Shown here in pieces: positions 8,421 through 16,983 of a stretch of 22,437 nt of DNA (its first letter is position 1; every line of letters begins with the position of its first letter). The notes below the pieces were generated by a model. It searched no databases. It was not told the origin of the DNA and saw only the letters and a list, made by a program, of their open reading frames with translations. Source of the stretch: a virus; the IMG/VR virus record IMGVR_UViG_3300017759_000100, positions 1 through 22,437 of that record; one strand, 5' to 3'. The translations under genes were made by a program, and so were the position numbers.

Positions 8421-8682
8421 CTTCAGGTATTTCAGATATAGTACCGTCAGTTAAGTTAACAGATACTTTACCATATTTTTCTTCAAGATCTTTTTGAATT
8501 ACTTGTAAATCCATTTGCAAACCTTTTAAAGTTTCTAAAGCTACATTTTTTTGTACCTCTAAACCACCAACTTGCATTTGAGCTTGATTCATTGCATTTA
8601 CCTTTTCTTGTACTGATTTTAATTCTTCTTCAGTAATCTTTTTTACATCTTTAGCGATGTCCTCTACTTTTACGTCTTCCAT
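8398..8682 (-). CDS. Small coiled-coil protein, function unknown
   Basis: A 94-residue acidic protein. Residues about 10-75 form a continuous helix with heptad-like spacing of hydrophobic residues (ITEEELKSVQEKVNAMNQAQ, then LETLKGLQMDLQVIQKDLEE), followed by a short acidic tail (ISEIPEDETDKKD). There is no membrane or catalytic motif. It lies between a probable structural gene and the pre-terminase genes, spaced 28 bases from its upstream neighbour. A role as an assembly chaperone or small structural linker would suit a coiled coil in this place, but this is a guess from shape and position. Confidence 0.75.
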   Translation of the reverse strand: MEDVKVEDIAKDVKKITEEELKSVQEKVNAMNQAQMQVGGLEVQKNVALETLKGLQMDLQVIQKDLEEKYGKVSVNLTDGTISEIPEDETDKKD

Positions 8683-8710
8683 TATATTTAAATTTAATTG
8701 TTATTAATTA

Positions 8711-9082
8711 TTATACGTCTGTATAATCTTTGTATTTATCGTCTGCTTTTAAAGCTTCATAAGCTTGTTTTACATGGTTTTTAGCTGTAGCAGCTAAAGA
8801 TCCAGTAAAAATAAAATTAAACTCAGTTATGCAACTATTTGGATTAGCGTCCCTAGTTGCTTTGTCTTTAAAAACTTTAATATTAGCGTTAATTTCATTG
8901 TTTTTTGTAAAAATTGTTTCGTAAACCGCTTCAGTTTTCAAACTACCGTCTGAATTATAAACCGCAGCTGTTTTTAAATTTTCATTAGAATTAGAATAAA
9001 AGTGACAGTTTAAACCACTTACCTGTAGATAAGCTTCACTTATTTCTAAACCTTTGAAGTTGTATAATCCTTTTAGTGCCAT
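8711..9082 (-). CDS. Conserved phage protein, probably virion-associated
   Basis: A 123-residue protein beginning MALKGLYNFKGLEISEAYLQ and ending in a helix with a Tyr/Asp tail (VKQAYEALKADDKYKDYTDV). The middle contains a linker typical of such proteins (NSDGSLKTEAVYETIF) followed by beta strands. Proteins with this start and this end are frequent beside fibre and neck genes in marine phages; I recognise the type but no proven function. It follows the 578-residue appendage gene after a gap of 67 bases, the longest untranslated stretch in the window, which holds only A/T-rich sequence with no convincing hairpin. Possible roles are a neck, tail or fibre-attachment component. Confidence 0.75.
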   Translation of the reverse strand: MALKGLYNFKGLEISEAYLQVSGLNCHFYSNSNENLKTAAVYNSDGSLKTEAVYETIFTKNNEINANIKVFKDKATRDANPNSCITEFNFIFTGSLAATAKNHVKQAYEALKADDKYKDYTDV

Positions 9083-9149
9083 TGTTTGTTTTTTAAAATC
9101 GTTATTATTCTATGTTTATATTATTACGCTATTTTCACGTTTTTTACTT

Positions 9150-10886
9150 TTAATATGAAGCAGTTATAGATACTAAGGTATTATTACTACCAAATATATT
9201 ATTTGAGTACACTTTTCTCCAAGCAACACTGTTAACACTTGTCCACGTACTTGACGCACCTAAGCTTTGTCCATTAACACTTAAAGCGCTCCAACTTTTC
9301 TTTGTACTACTAAAATATATATACAAATAATCAGTACCTGATTGATCTTGATAGTACATACCTGTTATTGTTCCACCATTAAAACTAGTATTACTTAAAC
9401 TACCAGCTGAAACAGGACTAGTTACATAACCTTTAAATACAGTTGAGTAAAAATTACCCCAACCTGTTGTCATTGTTGCTGAATAATCATTACCAGCGGG
9501 AACTGTAAAAGATGATACAGATCCATGCGTCATAGTACTACCTTGTCTACATACAGATCTAATTCTATACGTACTATTAGCTGTCAAAGCTACACTGCTT
9601 TCCTGTATTGTGTCACCTTGTGGCCCTGTTGTAGTAGTTGTATGACCAACTTTTGTAAACTGACAACCTGTTGAATCATCTAAAATACCATTAACAATAG
9701 ACGCTACAGGTGTAGAGCTATATCCTTGATTACAATAAACAACGCCATGTTCATCTACTTGACCTGTATTACTTAAGTTTTTAATCTCGCTGTATGTTGT
9801 GCCAGCGGCATTAGTAGCCCATGCTCTATAAGCATTCGGAGATGCGCCAACGCTACTTATAGTATAACTTACGTTAAATTCCTCATCATCAATACTTGAT
9901 GTTGTTACAGCACCTATAGAAGGTGTGCCTACTGTTAAACCAGTAATGCTTTCGTTAAAACTACCAGTCGTATTTATTGTGCTATCATCTTCATTTACAA
10001 TAGTAACACCTGATGTGTCTTTGTAAAATTGAGCTGTAGAGTTTGAGGCTGGTAAAACTACAAAACCTTTAGCTGATATAGTACCAGTTGTGCTAAAATT
10101 ACTTGTTTTACCTTTGTCAGTTACGTTACCATACATTTGTATTGAAGTTGCACTAACTTGACCGTTACTTGCTGTTATACTAGGCGCAATCCCAATAGCG
10201 CTTTCATTGTCAATTATTACTGTTTGACCAGGACAACTTACGCTAAACCACCATTCAGTATTACCTAAAGGTGCTGAAACCTGCATATTAGCTGTACCTG
10301 TTGAGGCATTTTTATTAAAACTTACAGCTCCTCTACCACCCGCCTGCCTGTTTATACCACTTGTAGGATAAGGTCCACCCGTGTGAGTTGTTATTTCTAA
10401 ATTTGAATCACCTATAGCTGTTCGCAAAGCGGCTAAACTAACTTGACTACCAACCCAACCGTCGTAATTACCACTAGTGCTGCCACTTGTTAATGTTTGA
10501 CCGTTCCATGTAAATACAAATTTATCTGGTATACTAAAAGATTGATATTCAATTATAACAGTTCCTTGTGCGCTACCTAGATTTATAGGATAATTAAATG
10601 TTCCTTGATCACCCTCATAATAAGCTATATTACAACCTGGTGCCGCGAAATCATGATCATAACTATAGAACTCACTCATTTTATAAGGAGCATCGTTATT
10701 AGGATGTGAAGGGCTAATAGCGTTTGTTGCATCAGCCACAAAAGAGTTACCATTAGCGTTACCACCAATAGTTATATCTTTTAAACTTAACACATCATCA
10801 TAGTCAACATCAGTGTAGTCATCTATCTCTTTTTCTGCCGCTAAACCACCTAAACTTATACTATTACCACTTGCAGGAACTGCCAT
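9150..10886 (-). CDS. Beta-rich virion appendage protein with a marine-phage N-terminal anchor
   Basis: A 578-residue protein with a mosaic layout. Residues 1-80 resemble an N-terminal virion-attachment segment common in marine phage fibres: a MAVPASGNSISLGGLAAEKE start and the phrase APYKMSEFYSYDHD. Residues about 85-225 look like a jelly-roll or Ig-like domain (IPDKFVFTWNG ... GRGAVSFNKNAS ... EWWFSVSCPG). Residues about 230-370 resemble the fibronectin-III-like repeats of Bacteroidota surface proteins, ending in AYRAWATNAAGTTYSE, and a partial second unit ends STYRIRSVCRQGST near 438-451. The C-terminal 110 residues form another beta domain (GGTITGMYYQDQSGTDYLYI ... SVAWRKVYSNNIFG). It probably sits on the outside of the particle and contacts the host or capsid. 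It starts 1 base after the DUF7936-like gene. No enzymatic motif is visible. Confidence 0.75.
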   Translation of the reverse strand: MAVPASGNSISLGGLAAEKEIDDYTDVDYDDVLSLKDITIGGNANGNSFVADATNAISPSHPNNDAPYKMSEFYSYDHDFAAPGCNIAYYEGDQGTFNYPINLGSAQGTVIIEYQSFSIPDKFVFTWNGQTLTSGSTSGNYDGWVGSQVSLAALRTAIGDSNLEITTHTGGPYPTSGINRQAGGRGAVSFNKNASTGTANMQVSAPLGNTEWWFSVSCPGQTVIIDNESAIGIAPSITASNGQVSATSIQMYGNVTDKGKTSNFSTTGTISAKGFVVLPASNSTAQFYKDTSGVTIVNEDDSTINTTGSFNESITGLTVGTPSIGAVTTSSIDDEEFNVSYTISSVGASPNAYRAWATNAAGTTYSEIKNLSNTGQVDEHGVVYCNQGYSSTPVASIVNGILDDSTGCQFTKVGHTTTTTGPQGDTIQESSVALTANSTYRIRSVCRQGSTMTHGSVSSFTVPAGNDYSATMTTGWGNFYSTVFKGYVTSPVSAGSLSNTSFNGGTITGMYYQDQSGTDYLYIYFSSTKKSWSALSVNGQSLGASSTWTSVNSVAWRKVYSNNIFGSNNTLVSITASY

Positions 10887-10887
10887 A

Positions 10888-11199
10888 TTACCAAGGTTTT
10901 TCTAGACCTACATCCATAGGTACTTTCATGTTATCAATAAATTCACTTAACCACTTTTTTCCATTTTCATGCATAACATGTGATTCTACCCAAGCTATTA
11001 CATCTGATTCTTTTAAGTTATCAAACTCTATAAAATCATCAGCGTTATAATCTATAGATATATCACCATACCAATTATGAGTGTATTCACCATCTACACA
11101 TACTATCTGAAAATTAACAGCTGTAATAACATTTGTTTTATTATCATAAGACGGCGCACCTCTTAAACTTTCTATTGTTGTTGTATATACTTTAGCCAT
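10888..11199 (-). CDS. DUF7936-like small phage protein
   Basis: A 103-residue protein beginning MAKVYTTTIESLRGAPSYDN. It has a beta-strand half (VITAVNFQIVCVDGEYTHNW) followed by a helical half containing LKESDVIAWVESHV and a closing VGLEKPW. The order of a small strand-rich domain, then a VIAWV helix, then a Pro-Trp end matches a family often found beside fibre genes in marine phages (DUF7936, as I recall it). The biochemical role of that family is unknown to me. Its ATG lies inside the end of the S74 fibre gene, giving an 8-base overlap (ATGGCTAA), so translation is probably coupled to the fibre. A fibre-folding helper or small baseplate part would fit, without proof. Confidence 0.7.
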   Translation of the reverse strand: MAKVYTTTIESLRGAPSYDNKTNVITAVNFQIVCVDGEYTHNWYGDISIDYNADDFIEFDNLKESDVIAWVESHVMHENGKKWLSEFIDNMKVPMDVGLEKPW

Positions 11200-14100
11200 T
11201 GTTTATTTGTTTTTTAAGTTGTTCAATTTCTTGTTTTAATTCTTTTATAGCCTCAATTAAATAACCTGTTATATTTCCATATGATACGCCTAACGTACCA
11301 TTATTTTCGCTAACAAGCTCAGGAGCTATCTTTTGCATTTCTTGTGCTATAACACCGGAACTAAGTAAACCAGTATCTATTCTATTAAAACTAACACCAC
11401 GCATGTCATAAACCTTAGAACCATCTAAAGTTTTTATGTTTTCTTTTAATTTTTCATCTGAATAAGCTACTACATCATGTGTAAATGTAGCGGCTGTTGT
11501 ACTTAAAGTCATAGAGTGCGATGCGTTGTCTGCTCTGTATAGTTTTAAATCTTCATCATAAGAAGCAAATATACCATCATCAACAACTAGTCTTTTGTTC
11601 ATATAAAACCTTCCTCTGTCGGTTGTTACGTGGCAATAACTACTGTTTCCAGGACCAGCTTTAAAATAACCATGTGTGGTTTGTACGTATAAATCACCGT
11701 GTGATTCTTGTTTTATATATTGTGTTGCTGATGATTTTCCACTTAAAGTTAAAGTACCTTGAAAAGTTGCATTATGACTTGTATCTAATGTTAATGTTAA
11801 ATTACCTTTTGGTGAACTAGCATCGTAGTCAGTGTAAAATTTAATTTGATCGCCTCTTACGTGTAATGTTTCTAAACCATAGTTTGTTCCACTATGTGAT
11901 ATTATACTATTTACACTGTCTTCGTAGTTTAAAGATATAAATCTTGTAGCAGCGTTTTTAATATTAAGTTCTCCATCAACATCTACATCTCCATTAGAGT
12001 TAACATTTAATATTGGTATACCTGATACATCTGCTACTGAGAATAAATCCCCAGTTAAACTATTTGTAACTGAAAATAATTGACCCTCAGTACCTTGTAC
12101 ATCTAATACAGTGTTGCCAGATGAAGACAAGCTATCAATATTAAAATCACCTCCAAGAGTTGCACCCGCATTATCACCGTGCAATTTAAATATTGGTGTT
12201 TGAGTGTGTATGTTAGTTGTGTTAGCTTTATATATAAAGTTTAAGTCATTACCTTTAGCTGGTCCATCTGGAGACATTGACCACACGTTGTAGTTAGATG
12301 TAGAAGGTCCTTGTATAAGTACAAAGCCGTAACCAGGATATGTAGGATCATTATATGTTGAAGCATTTACTATACTAGTTAAATTACCATTGTTCACTAT
12401 ACCTAAACGCGCATTATTGTGAACAGCATTGCCACCGCTAAAAGTATAAGCACCCGCTTGAACGTTAGCTATTGGTGTTTGTGATGTGTTAAAACCACTT
12501 TTACCTGTATAATTAAAATTAGCAATAGTTCCACCACCATCACCTAATATTTGTACGTTATCATCACCTTTAATTTTTAAGTTTAAACCATCAGAAAATA
12601 TGTAAGATTGACCGCCTGTTGCTGTTGATGCAGATGAACCTCTAAACCAAATTCTTTTACCATCAGCTTGTGTTACATCACCTGCAAAAGTTGCATTTTG
12701 TGATTTATCTAACGTAAGTGCTTTTGTGTTTGTTCCACTAGAATTATCAGTAAAAAATTCTATTTGACCACCATGTACTGTAGAGTCAACTACAACAAAT
12801 CTAATAGCTGATTGAAAACTTGCATCAGTATTAGAATATTGAAAATCTATAGCTTTATAATTACCAGTAGCCATACCATTAGCATTTCCTAAACCAGTTA
12901 AGAAAATACCATCACCATTAGTTCCTGATGCTATTGTTAATTTATTAACAGCATTACCATTGCTAGGAGTACCTAATACAAGACTTCCTGTAAATTTATT
13001 TGTTCCTGTTCCTGTTGTATTCATAACCCCGCCAACAGTAACAAGACCTGTGTTAGGATTCAATGCAAGATTAACTCCACTAGGTGTTAATATTTGGCCG
13101 CCATTAATTGTTGTATTTCCTGCAAAAGTTGCAGCGGTACCACTTAATGTTAATACAACCCCTGACGATGATTCAAGCTTTAAAGCACCTCTTTTATTAC
13201 CTAAGTGAGATACACCTAAAGTATTATTTATAAAAAATTGTTCTGCATCTGGATCAGTAGCTGTATTATAAATACTAAAAGCAGTAGTGCCAGTTTCTCC
13301 TGATTGTATTCTGATTTCTGGGTTTTCTGATGTGCCTGGGTGAATTAAACGTATTGAAGGTCCATTAGTAGCAGCTGTATTAACATTTACATCACCTGCA
13401 AAAGTTGCATTTTTATTAGTTGCTATTGTTAAAGCGGTATGTGTTAGCAAGTCAGACATACTAGTAGAATCGTCATGCACCATAAATCTCATACCATTTG
13501 TTCTATCTACAGAAACAGTAGCATTGTAGTAATTTTGATCACTAAATTCTAATCTTGCTCCATTAGCCTGATTACCACTGTTAGCGATTCTCATTACAGC
13601 AGTTCCATTACCTCCTGTGTTTGAGTTCCAAATTCTAGATAATATTTGACCAGTAGTATTTCTTGTTATATCAACATCACCTGTTACGTCTAAGTTGTCA
13701 CCAACCGTTACATTTCCACCGTCATTTGAAATACTACCTCTTATTACAGCTCCAGCTTGTACATACAATGATGTGCCACCTCCTGCTGCATAAAGATAAT
13801 TATTTTGTACTACAACCTCACCTGAGTTTTGTACTCTTAACGCGTTACTACCGTCAGAGCCTCTCATTACTAGAAAAGCGTTGTCGGTATGAGGTGCAGT
13901 AGTATTACCAGTAATTTCTACGTTCCCGGCAAAAACTGATGTATTATCACCATTTAAAGTAAGCACAGTACCTTGTGTACCAGCGTTATCAGTTTTGAAC
14001 TGTATATACCCCGTGTTGTTCGCTCCTGTTGTACCACCTACTATCGCCGCGTAGCCACCGGCATTATTAGTTAAATTAATAGTAGCGCAAACATCAGTTG

Positions 14101-14701
14101 AATTATTATTTTCGTGATGTAATTCAAAATAAGCACCTGTGCTATTAGCTGTACCGTCGCTATTAATTTTTAACTTATTATTTATTTCTACACCATTAGC
14201 TTGATTTTGAAAAAATGTTCCAGTTTCTGTCATGTACATTTTTCTGCTATTATTCACGGTAAAACCAAGTTGATGGTCAGCAGGCCAATACATACCAGTA
14301 TTAGCATCTCCAGTATTACTTATTGCTGGAGCACCTACGCTGCCATCAGGTAAAGATAATACTCCTGCAAAAGTTGCAACGTTAGCGGCATCTAATGTTA
14401 AGCGATCAACTCCATTTGTTGTAAAAACAATTTTATCATTAGTTCCCGGGAATTGAATATAAGTATTTGTATCACCATTATGGATTAATTTTTCAGCAAT
14501 ACTTACATCTCCATCAAAAGTAGATAAACCACTAGAGTTAACATTAAATATAGGTATACCTGACACGTCAGATACAGAAAACAAGTCTCCTGTAAGACTA
14601 TCTGTTACTGAGAATAACTGCCCTGCGGTACCTTGTATATCAAGAACCGTATTTGAGCCGTCTACTATTAGACCTTTTTTTACTTTAAATTCATTTGCCA
14701 T
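11192..14701 (-). CDS. Tail fibre with C-terminal peptidase S74 intramolecular chaperone
   Basis: A 1169-residue fibre made of repeating beta units, many containing the phrase ATFAG (for example KNATFAGDVNVNT and QNATFAGDVTQADG), as in trimeric beta-helical fibres. The last 89 residues are a clear S74 chaperone domain. It starts at SDEKLKENI, where Ser1081 and Lys1086 match the Ser/Lys pair used for self-cleavage. It then has SSGVIAQEMQKIAPELV, VSYGNITGYLIEAIKELK and a terminal helical bundle. In the family, this domain drives trimer folding and then cuts itself off. A 41-residue module occurs twice, at residues 18-58 and 864-904. Residues about 1011-1055 resemble a block in the 1321-residue fibre. 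The gene starts 21 bases after the stop of the 404-residue lectin-like gene. The product is very probably exposed at the tip of the particle and binds the host surface. Confidence 0.9.
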   Translation of the reverse strand: MANEFKVKKGLIVDGSNTVLDIQGTAGQLFSVTDSLTGDLFSVSDVSGIPIFNVNSSGLSTFDGDVSIAEKLIHNGDTNTYIQFPGTNDKIVFTTNGVDRLTLDAANVATFAGVLSLPDGSVGAPAISNTGDANTGMYWPADHQLGFTVNNSRKMYMTETGTFFQNQANGVEINNKLKINSDGTANSTGAYFELHHENNNSTDVCATINLTNNAGGYAAIVGGTTGANNTGYIQFKTDNAGTQGTVLTLNGDNTSVFAGNVEITGNTTAPHTDNAFLVMRGSDGSNALRVQNSGEVVVQNNYLYAAGGGTSLYVQAGAVIRGSISNDGGNVTVGDNLDVTGDVDITRNTTGQILSRIWNSNTGGNGTAVMRIANSGNQANGARLEFSDQNYYNATVSVDRTNGMRFMVHDDSTSMSDLLTHTALTIATNKNATFAGDVNVNTAATNGPSIRLIHPGTSENPEIRIQSGETGTTAFSIYNTATDPDAEQFFINNTLGVSHLGNKRGALKLESSSGVVLTLSGTAATFAGNTTINGGQILTPSGVNLALNPNTGLVTVGGVMNTTGTGTNKFTGSLVLGTPSNGNAVNKLTIASGTNGDGIFLTGLGNANGMATGNYKAIDFQYSNTDASFQSAIRFVVVDSTVHGGQIEFFTDNSSGTNTKALTLDKSQNATFAGDVTQADGKRIWFRGSSASTATGGQSYIFSDGLNLKIKGDDNVQILGDGGGTIANFNYTGKSGFNTSQTPIANVQAGAYTFSGGNAVHNNARLGIVNNGNLTSIVNASTYNDPTYPGYGFVLIQGPSTSNYNVWSMSPDGPAKGNDLNFIYKANTTNIHTQTPIFKLHGDNAGATLGGDFNIDSLSSSGNTVLDVQGTEGQLFSVTNSLTGDLFSVADVSGIPILNVNSNGDVDVDGELNIKNAATRFISLNYEDSVNSIISHSGTNYGLETLHVRGDQIKFYTDYDASSPKGNLTLTLDTSHNATFQGTLTLSGKSSATQYIKQESHGDLYVQTTHGYFKAGPGNSSYCHVTTDRGRFYMNKRLVVDDGIFASYDEDLKLYRADNASHSMTLSTTAATFTHDVVAYSDEKLKENIKTLDGSKVYDMRGVSFNRIDTGLLSSGVIAQEMQKIAPELVSENNGTLGVSYGNITGYLIEAIKELKQEIEQLKKQINNG
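11459..11461 (-). other. Predicted S74 self-cleavage site (Tyr1080 / Ser1081)
   Basis: The codon TCA encodes Ser1081 in the sequence VVAYSDEKLKEN. By analogy with endosialidase-type S74 domains, the fibre chain is cut just before this Ser, with Lys at +5 (Lys1086) as its partner. The cut would release an 89-residue chaperone and leave a mature fibre of 1080 residues. The motif is seen directly; that cleavage occurs is an inference from the family. Confidence 0.65.
11762..14377 (-). repeat. Dispersed AAAAGTTGC repeat inside the S74 fibre gene (five copies)
   Basis: On the plus strand AAAAGTTGC occurs at 11762, 12686, 13124, 13400 and 14369, several times in the longer form CCTGCAAAAGTTGCA. 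On the coding strand it encodes the Ala-Thr-Phe of the ATFAG phrase that ends or opens each beta unit. Four more copies lie in the 1321-residue fibre gene. The spread is explained by protein repeats, but the near identity at DNA level goes beyond what the amino acids need. Confidence 0.75.
11990..12112 (-). repeat. Second copy of the 41-residue fibre module
   Basis: Encodes residues 864-904 of the S74 fibre, with the core GQLFSVTNSLTGDLFSV and then GIPILNVNSNG. It differs from the first copy (14528-14650) at 6 of 41 residues by my count. The two copies are about 2.5 kb apart within one gene. Confidence 0.85.
14528..14650 (-). repeat. First copy of the 41-residue fibre module
   Basis: Encodes residues 18-58 of the S74 fibre, with the core GQLFSVTDSLTGDLFSV and then GIPIFNVNSSG. 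It follows the short N-terminal segment MANEFKVKKGLIVDGSN, so in this position the module lies next to the part expected to attach to the virion. Confidence 0.85.
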
Positions 14702-14722
14702 AATTACCTTTCATTTTCCGGG

Positions 14723-15937
14723 TTATATATTAAATCTATTTTTGTTTGCATTAAAATTTTTTAAAATTTCATCAACAGTTAATACTCTGTCAAAAACACA
14801 TACTCTTGGTATATCTCCTAAAAACCAATATCCGCTACCTTCAGCCTCTCTACCTACTGTTATTTGTTCTGCAGAGTTACATTTTGTAAAACTACCTGAG
14901 TTTTTAAGCACACCGTCTAAATATATTTTTCCAGTTCCATTATCGTAAGTATAAACTATTTGATGATAGTTGCCATCCCAAGCGTTACTACCAGTTACAA
15001 AGCCACCAATGTAGTTTCCATCTTGTACACCTATGCTTGTGTTACCACTGTTTTTACCTATGAAAAATTCAGTACCAGTACCTGATTCAAGCCCTCCAAA
15101 TATTGGAGTATATCCTCTAGTACTATTTCCGGTATATTTATAATACGCTATCATTGTTAATCGATCACCTAAAGTTCCTCTAGTGAACGGAGTAAGTATA
15201 TAATTATCTGTTCCATCAAACGTTGGTTGACTTGTTGAGTCAAACGATACATATGAAACATCTATATTATTAGTTCTTTTTAAATCTATTAGACTAGTAG
15301 TATTTGATCTAGATCCATTTACAAAAGGAGTTTCGTGAGATATTTTTTCTATTTGCACGTTTGAAACTTTTATAAAAGAGTTTGTGCCAGATGTAGCACT
15401 ATTATACCAAACCGTAAAACCTATATAACCATTAGGTTGACTAGCTGTACCAGTATTACCTATAGTACCACTCCAACTTATACGCTCTGTATTTTTTGTT
15501 GATTTTTGATACCTTTCGCTAGCAGCTGAGTAACCTAAATAATTAGCAGCAGAAGTTCCATTAGATCCACTGTTAGCTTGACCCATCATAACCCAAGCAA
15601 AATCACCTGGGCTATTATCTGGAATTTCTATAGTTGCCGATATAGTTACAGCAGAACCAGTATGTGCTCTCATATCCCAAACAAAAGTTCTCCAACCTTG
15701 ACCAGAACCAGCTGATCCGTTAAAACTGTTTACATTTAATTGAAACGTTTTTGTAGCTGAATCTATTAAACTATAGCTACCTCCCCAACCACCTTGAGCA
15801 TCTATCGTATCATCTGCGTAGTTAGTTGTTGGTTCACCTGGATAAAACCTAGTTGAATTACTATTATCGGCAACACCATACCCAGTGTCATGTCCATATA
15901 CTAATCCGTTGTTTATTGTTTTAGGTCCTGTGTACAT
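14723..15937 (-). CDS. LamG/concanavalin-like lectin-fold appendage protein (404 residues)
   Basis: A probable sugar-binding virion protein. Residues 1-40 form a leader shared with the 394-residue paralogue (NNGLVYGHDTGYGVAD, then STRFYPGEPTTN). Residues about 50-195 look like a carbohydrate-binding-module type jelly roll. A shared linker follows (LIDLKRTNNIDVSYVSFDST, then QPTFDGTDNYI). Residues about 240-404 form a LamG-like domain, with HQIVYTYDNGTGKIYLDGVL, VGREAEGSGYWFLGDIPRV and the characteristic end VFDRVLTVDEILKNFNANKN. It has no signal peptide, as expected for a virion part. The ATG overlaps the stop of the 235-residue paralogue by 1 nt (TAATG), so synthesis of the two is probably coupled. 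It likely decorates a fibre or baseplate and binds host surface glycans. Confidence 0.82.
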   Translation of the reverse strand: MYTGPKTINNGLVYGHDTGYGVADNSNSTRFYPGEPTTNYADDTIDAQGGWGGSYSLIDSATKTFQLNVNSFNGSAGSGQGWRTFVWDMRAHTGSAVTISATIEIPDNSPGDFAWVMMGQANSGSNGTSAANYLGYSAASERYQKSTKNTERISWSGTIGNTGTASQPNGYIGFTVWYNSATSGTNSFIKVSNVQIEKISHETPFVNGSRSNTTSLIDLKRTNNIDVSYVSFDSTSQPTFDGTDNYILTPFTRGTLGDRLTMIAYYKYTGNSTRGYTPIFGGLESGTGTEFFIGKNSGNTSIGVQDGNYIGGFVTGSNAWDGNYHQIVYTYDNGTGKIYLDGVLKNSGSFTKCNSAEQITVGREAEGSGYWFLGDIPRVCVFDRVLTVDEILKNFNANKNRFNI

Positions 15938-16644
15938 TATATATTATATTTATTTTTATAAGCATTGTAGTTTTGTAAAACTTCCGCTGCGCTTAATTCT
16001 TTATTATAACAACTAACAGCATATATTTGACCATCAAAATCCATGTCAGATCTACTTGTTTGCCAGTTACCAATCCTAAATTTATCAGCAACTAAAGCTC
16101 CAACAGTGTCTACAGAATATGCTGTTGTTGCTTGAGCCACACCATTTAAATATATTTTATGAGCAGTTGTTTGATGGTCGTCCCACGATGATATTGTCCA
16201 TGTAACCATATGTATTTGATTTGATCCATGTGCCGAAGTTAAGTGACGACCTCCTGGAGACCAGTGATCAGTTGCAAATTTACCACCGTATGATATAAAA
16301 GCCATAGAATCATTACCATCTTGCTCGTGTTGTGATAATATACCTTTATAACTACCTGTTGAGTTTTCATTAACTACAGCACTAACACTAATAGCAAAAT
16401 TATCACCAGTAAATGGAGAGTTTATAGCGCTATCCATATGCTCACCGTTTCCACTAGTAAAATCCATACAAGCTATTCCGTTTACAGATGTAAAACTAGG
16501 TCTGGTTAATGAAGTAAAATCATATCCGTTACCAGTCAAGTCGTATACAGTGTTTCCACTTCCTGGATATGATCTTTTAGACCCCATATCAACAGCAAAA
16601 ACTAATCCATTTGTTACGTAATTTGGTCCTAGTGATGTTGCCAT
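15937..16644 (-). CDS. Short LamG/concanavalin-like lectin-fold protein (235 residues)
   Basis: A reduced relative of its two larger neighbours. It keeps the leader theme (VTNGLVFAVDMGSKRSYPGS), but goes straight into the LamG-like domain at about residue 35 (YDLTGNGYDFTS ... IACMDFTSGNGEHM) without the jelly-roll part. Later landmarks are HMVTWTISSWDDHQTTAHKI with YLNGVAQATTAYS, FRIGNWQTSRSDMDFDGQIY and the end CYNKELSAAEVLQNYNAYKN. This full set of strands shows that it is an intact short form, not a broken gene. It starts 1 base after the 111-residue gene's stop and its own stop overlaps the next start by 1 nt. Its role is likely glycan binding on the virion, and it may have another binding preference than the larger forms. 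Confidence 0.82.
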   Translation of the reverse strand: MATSLGPNYVTNGLVFAVDMGSKRSYPGSGNTVYDLTGNGYDFTSLTRPSFTSVNGIACMDFTSGNGEHMDSAINSPFTGDNFAISVSAVVNENSTGSYKGILSQHEQDGNDSMAFISYGGKFATDHWSPGGRHLTSAHGSNQIHMVTWTISSWDDHQTTAHKIYLNGVAQATTAYSVDTVGALVADKFRIGNWQTSRSDMDFDGQIYAVSCYNKELSAAEVLQNYNAYKNKYNI

Positions 16645-16645
16645 T

Positions 16646-16981
16646 TTATTCTTTCATTTCGTTTGTAGTCCATTTGTCTGTAGCTAATAAAGCCAATATG
16701 TCTTCATGGTTATATTCTGTGTAGTCTGTGCTATACACATCAGGTCTACCATACACGCCAGCTTTAGTAATATAAGAAACATCTTTATCTGTCTCTAAAT
16801 CTTTATACGTAGTTTCAATATCTTCTTCTACGATTGTAACATTGTATTTTACAAAAGTTTTAGTTTTATCTATTGACTTTCTCAAAGACTCTTTGTTTGA
16901 TTGTAAAACCTGATCAAAATTTATGTCATCTATTTTTTCTATTGGTAATACTAACCATCTTCTGTTTTGAAATCTACTCAT
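16646..16981 (-). CDS. Small phage protein linked to lectin-fold genes, function unknown
   Basis: A 111-residue protein with MSRFQNRRWLVLPIEKIDDI at the start, then FDQVLQSNKESLRKSIDKTK and TFVKYNVTIVEEDIETTYKD, and a C-terminal helix (YNHEDILALLATDKWTTNEM). The pattern of an RWLV strand, a DFxQVL helix and a KTFVKY strand is one I have seen in small proteins beside fibre genes of marine phages. No function is known to me. It sits between two LamG-like paralogues, separated by 2 bases and 1 base, so it is made together with them. A chaperone or adaptor for those proteins is possible but unproved. Confidence 0.7.
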   Translation of the reverse strand: MSRFQNRRWLVLPIEKIDDINFDQVLQSNKESLRKSIDKTKTFVKYNVTIVEEDIETTYKDLETDKDVSYITKAGVYGRPDVYSTDYTEYNHEDILALLATDKWTTNEMKE

Positions 16982-16983
16982 AA

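Noticed and set aside
9083-9149. Possible promoter in the longest intergenic gap
   Set aside because: The 67 bases are A/T-rich, so -10-like strings arise by chance; no clear Bacteroidota -33/-7 pair (TTTG and TAnnTTTG at the right spacing) was seen.
12960-13902. Plus-strand open frames within the S74 fibre gene
   Set aside because: They lie opposite a well-supported fibre gene with clear motifs, show no recognisable protein features and have no leader like those of the minus-strand genes.
11762-14377. Regular short repeats that could be mistaken for a CRISPR array
   Set aside because: The repeat unit is only 9-15 bases, spacing is irregular (hundreds of bases) and each copy codes for the same three residues in a fibre.
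15937-16644. The 235-residue lectin-fold gene as a truncated pseudogene
   Set aside because: It keeps a proper leader, the full set of LamG-like landmarks and the conserved C-terminal end, and is in coupled junctions on both sides, so it is a short intact form.
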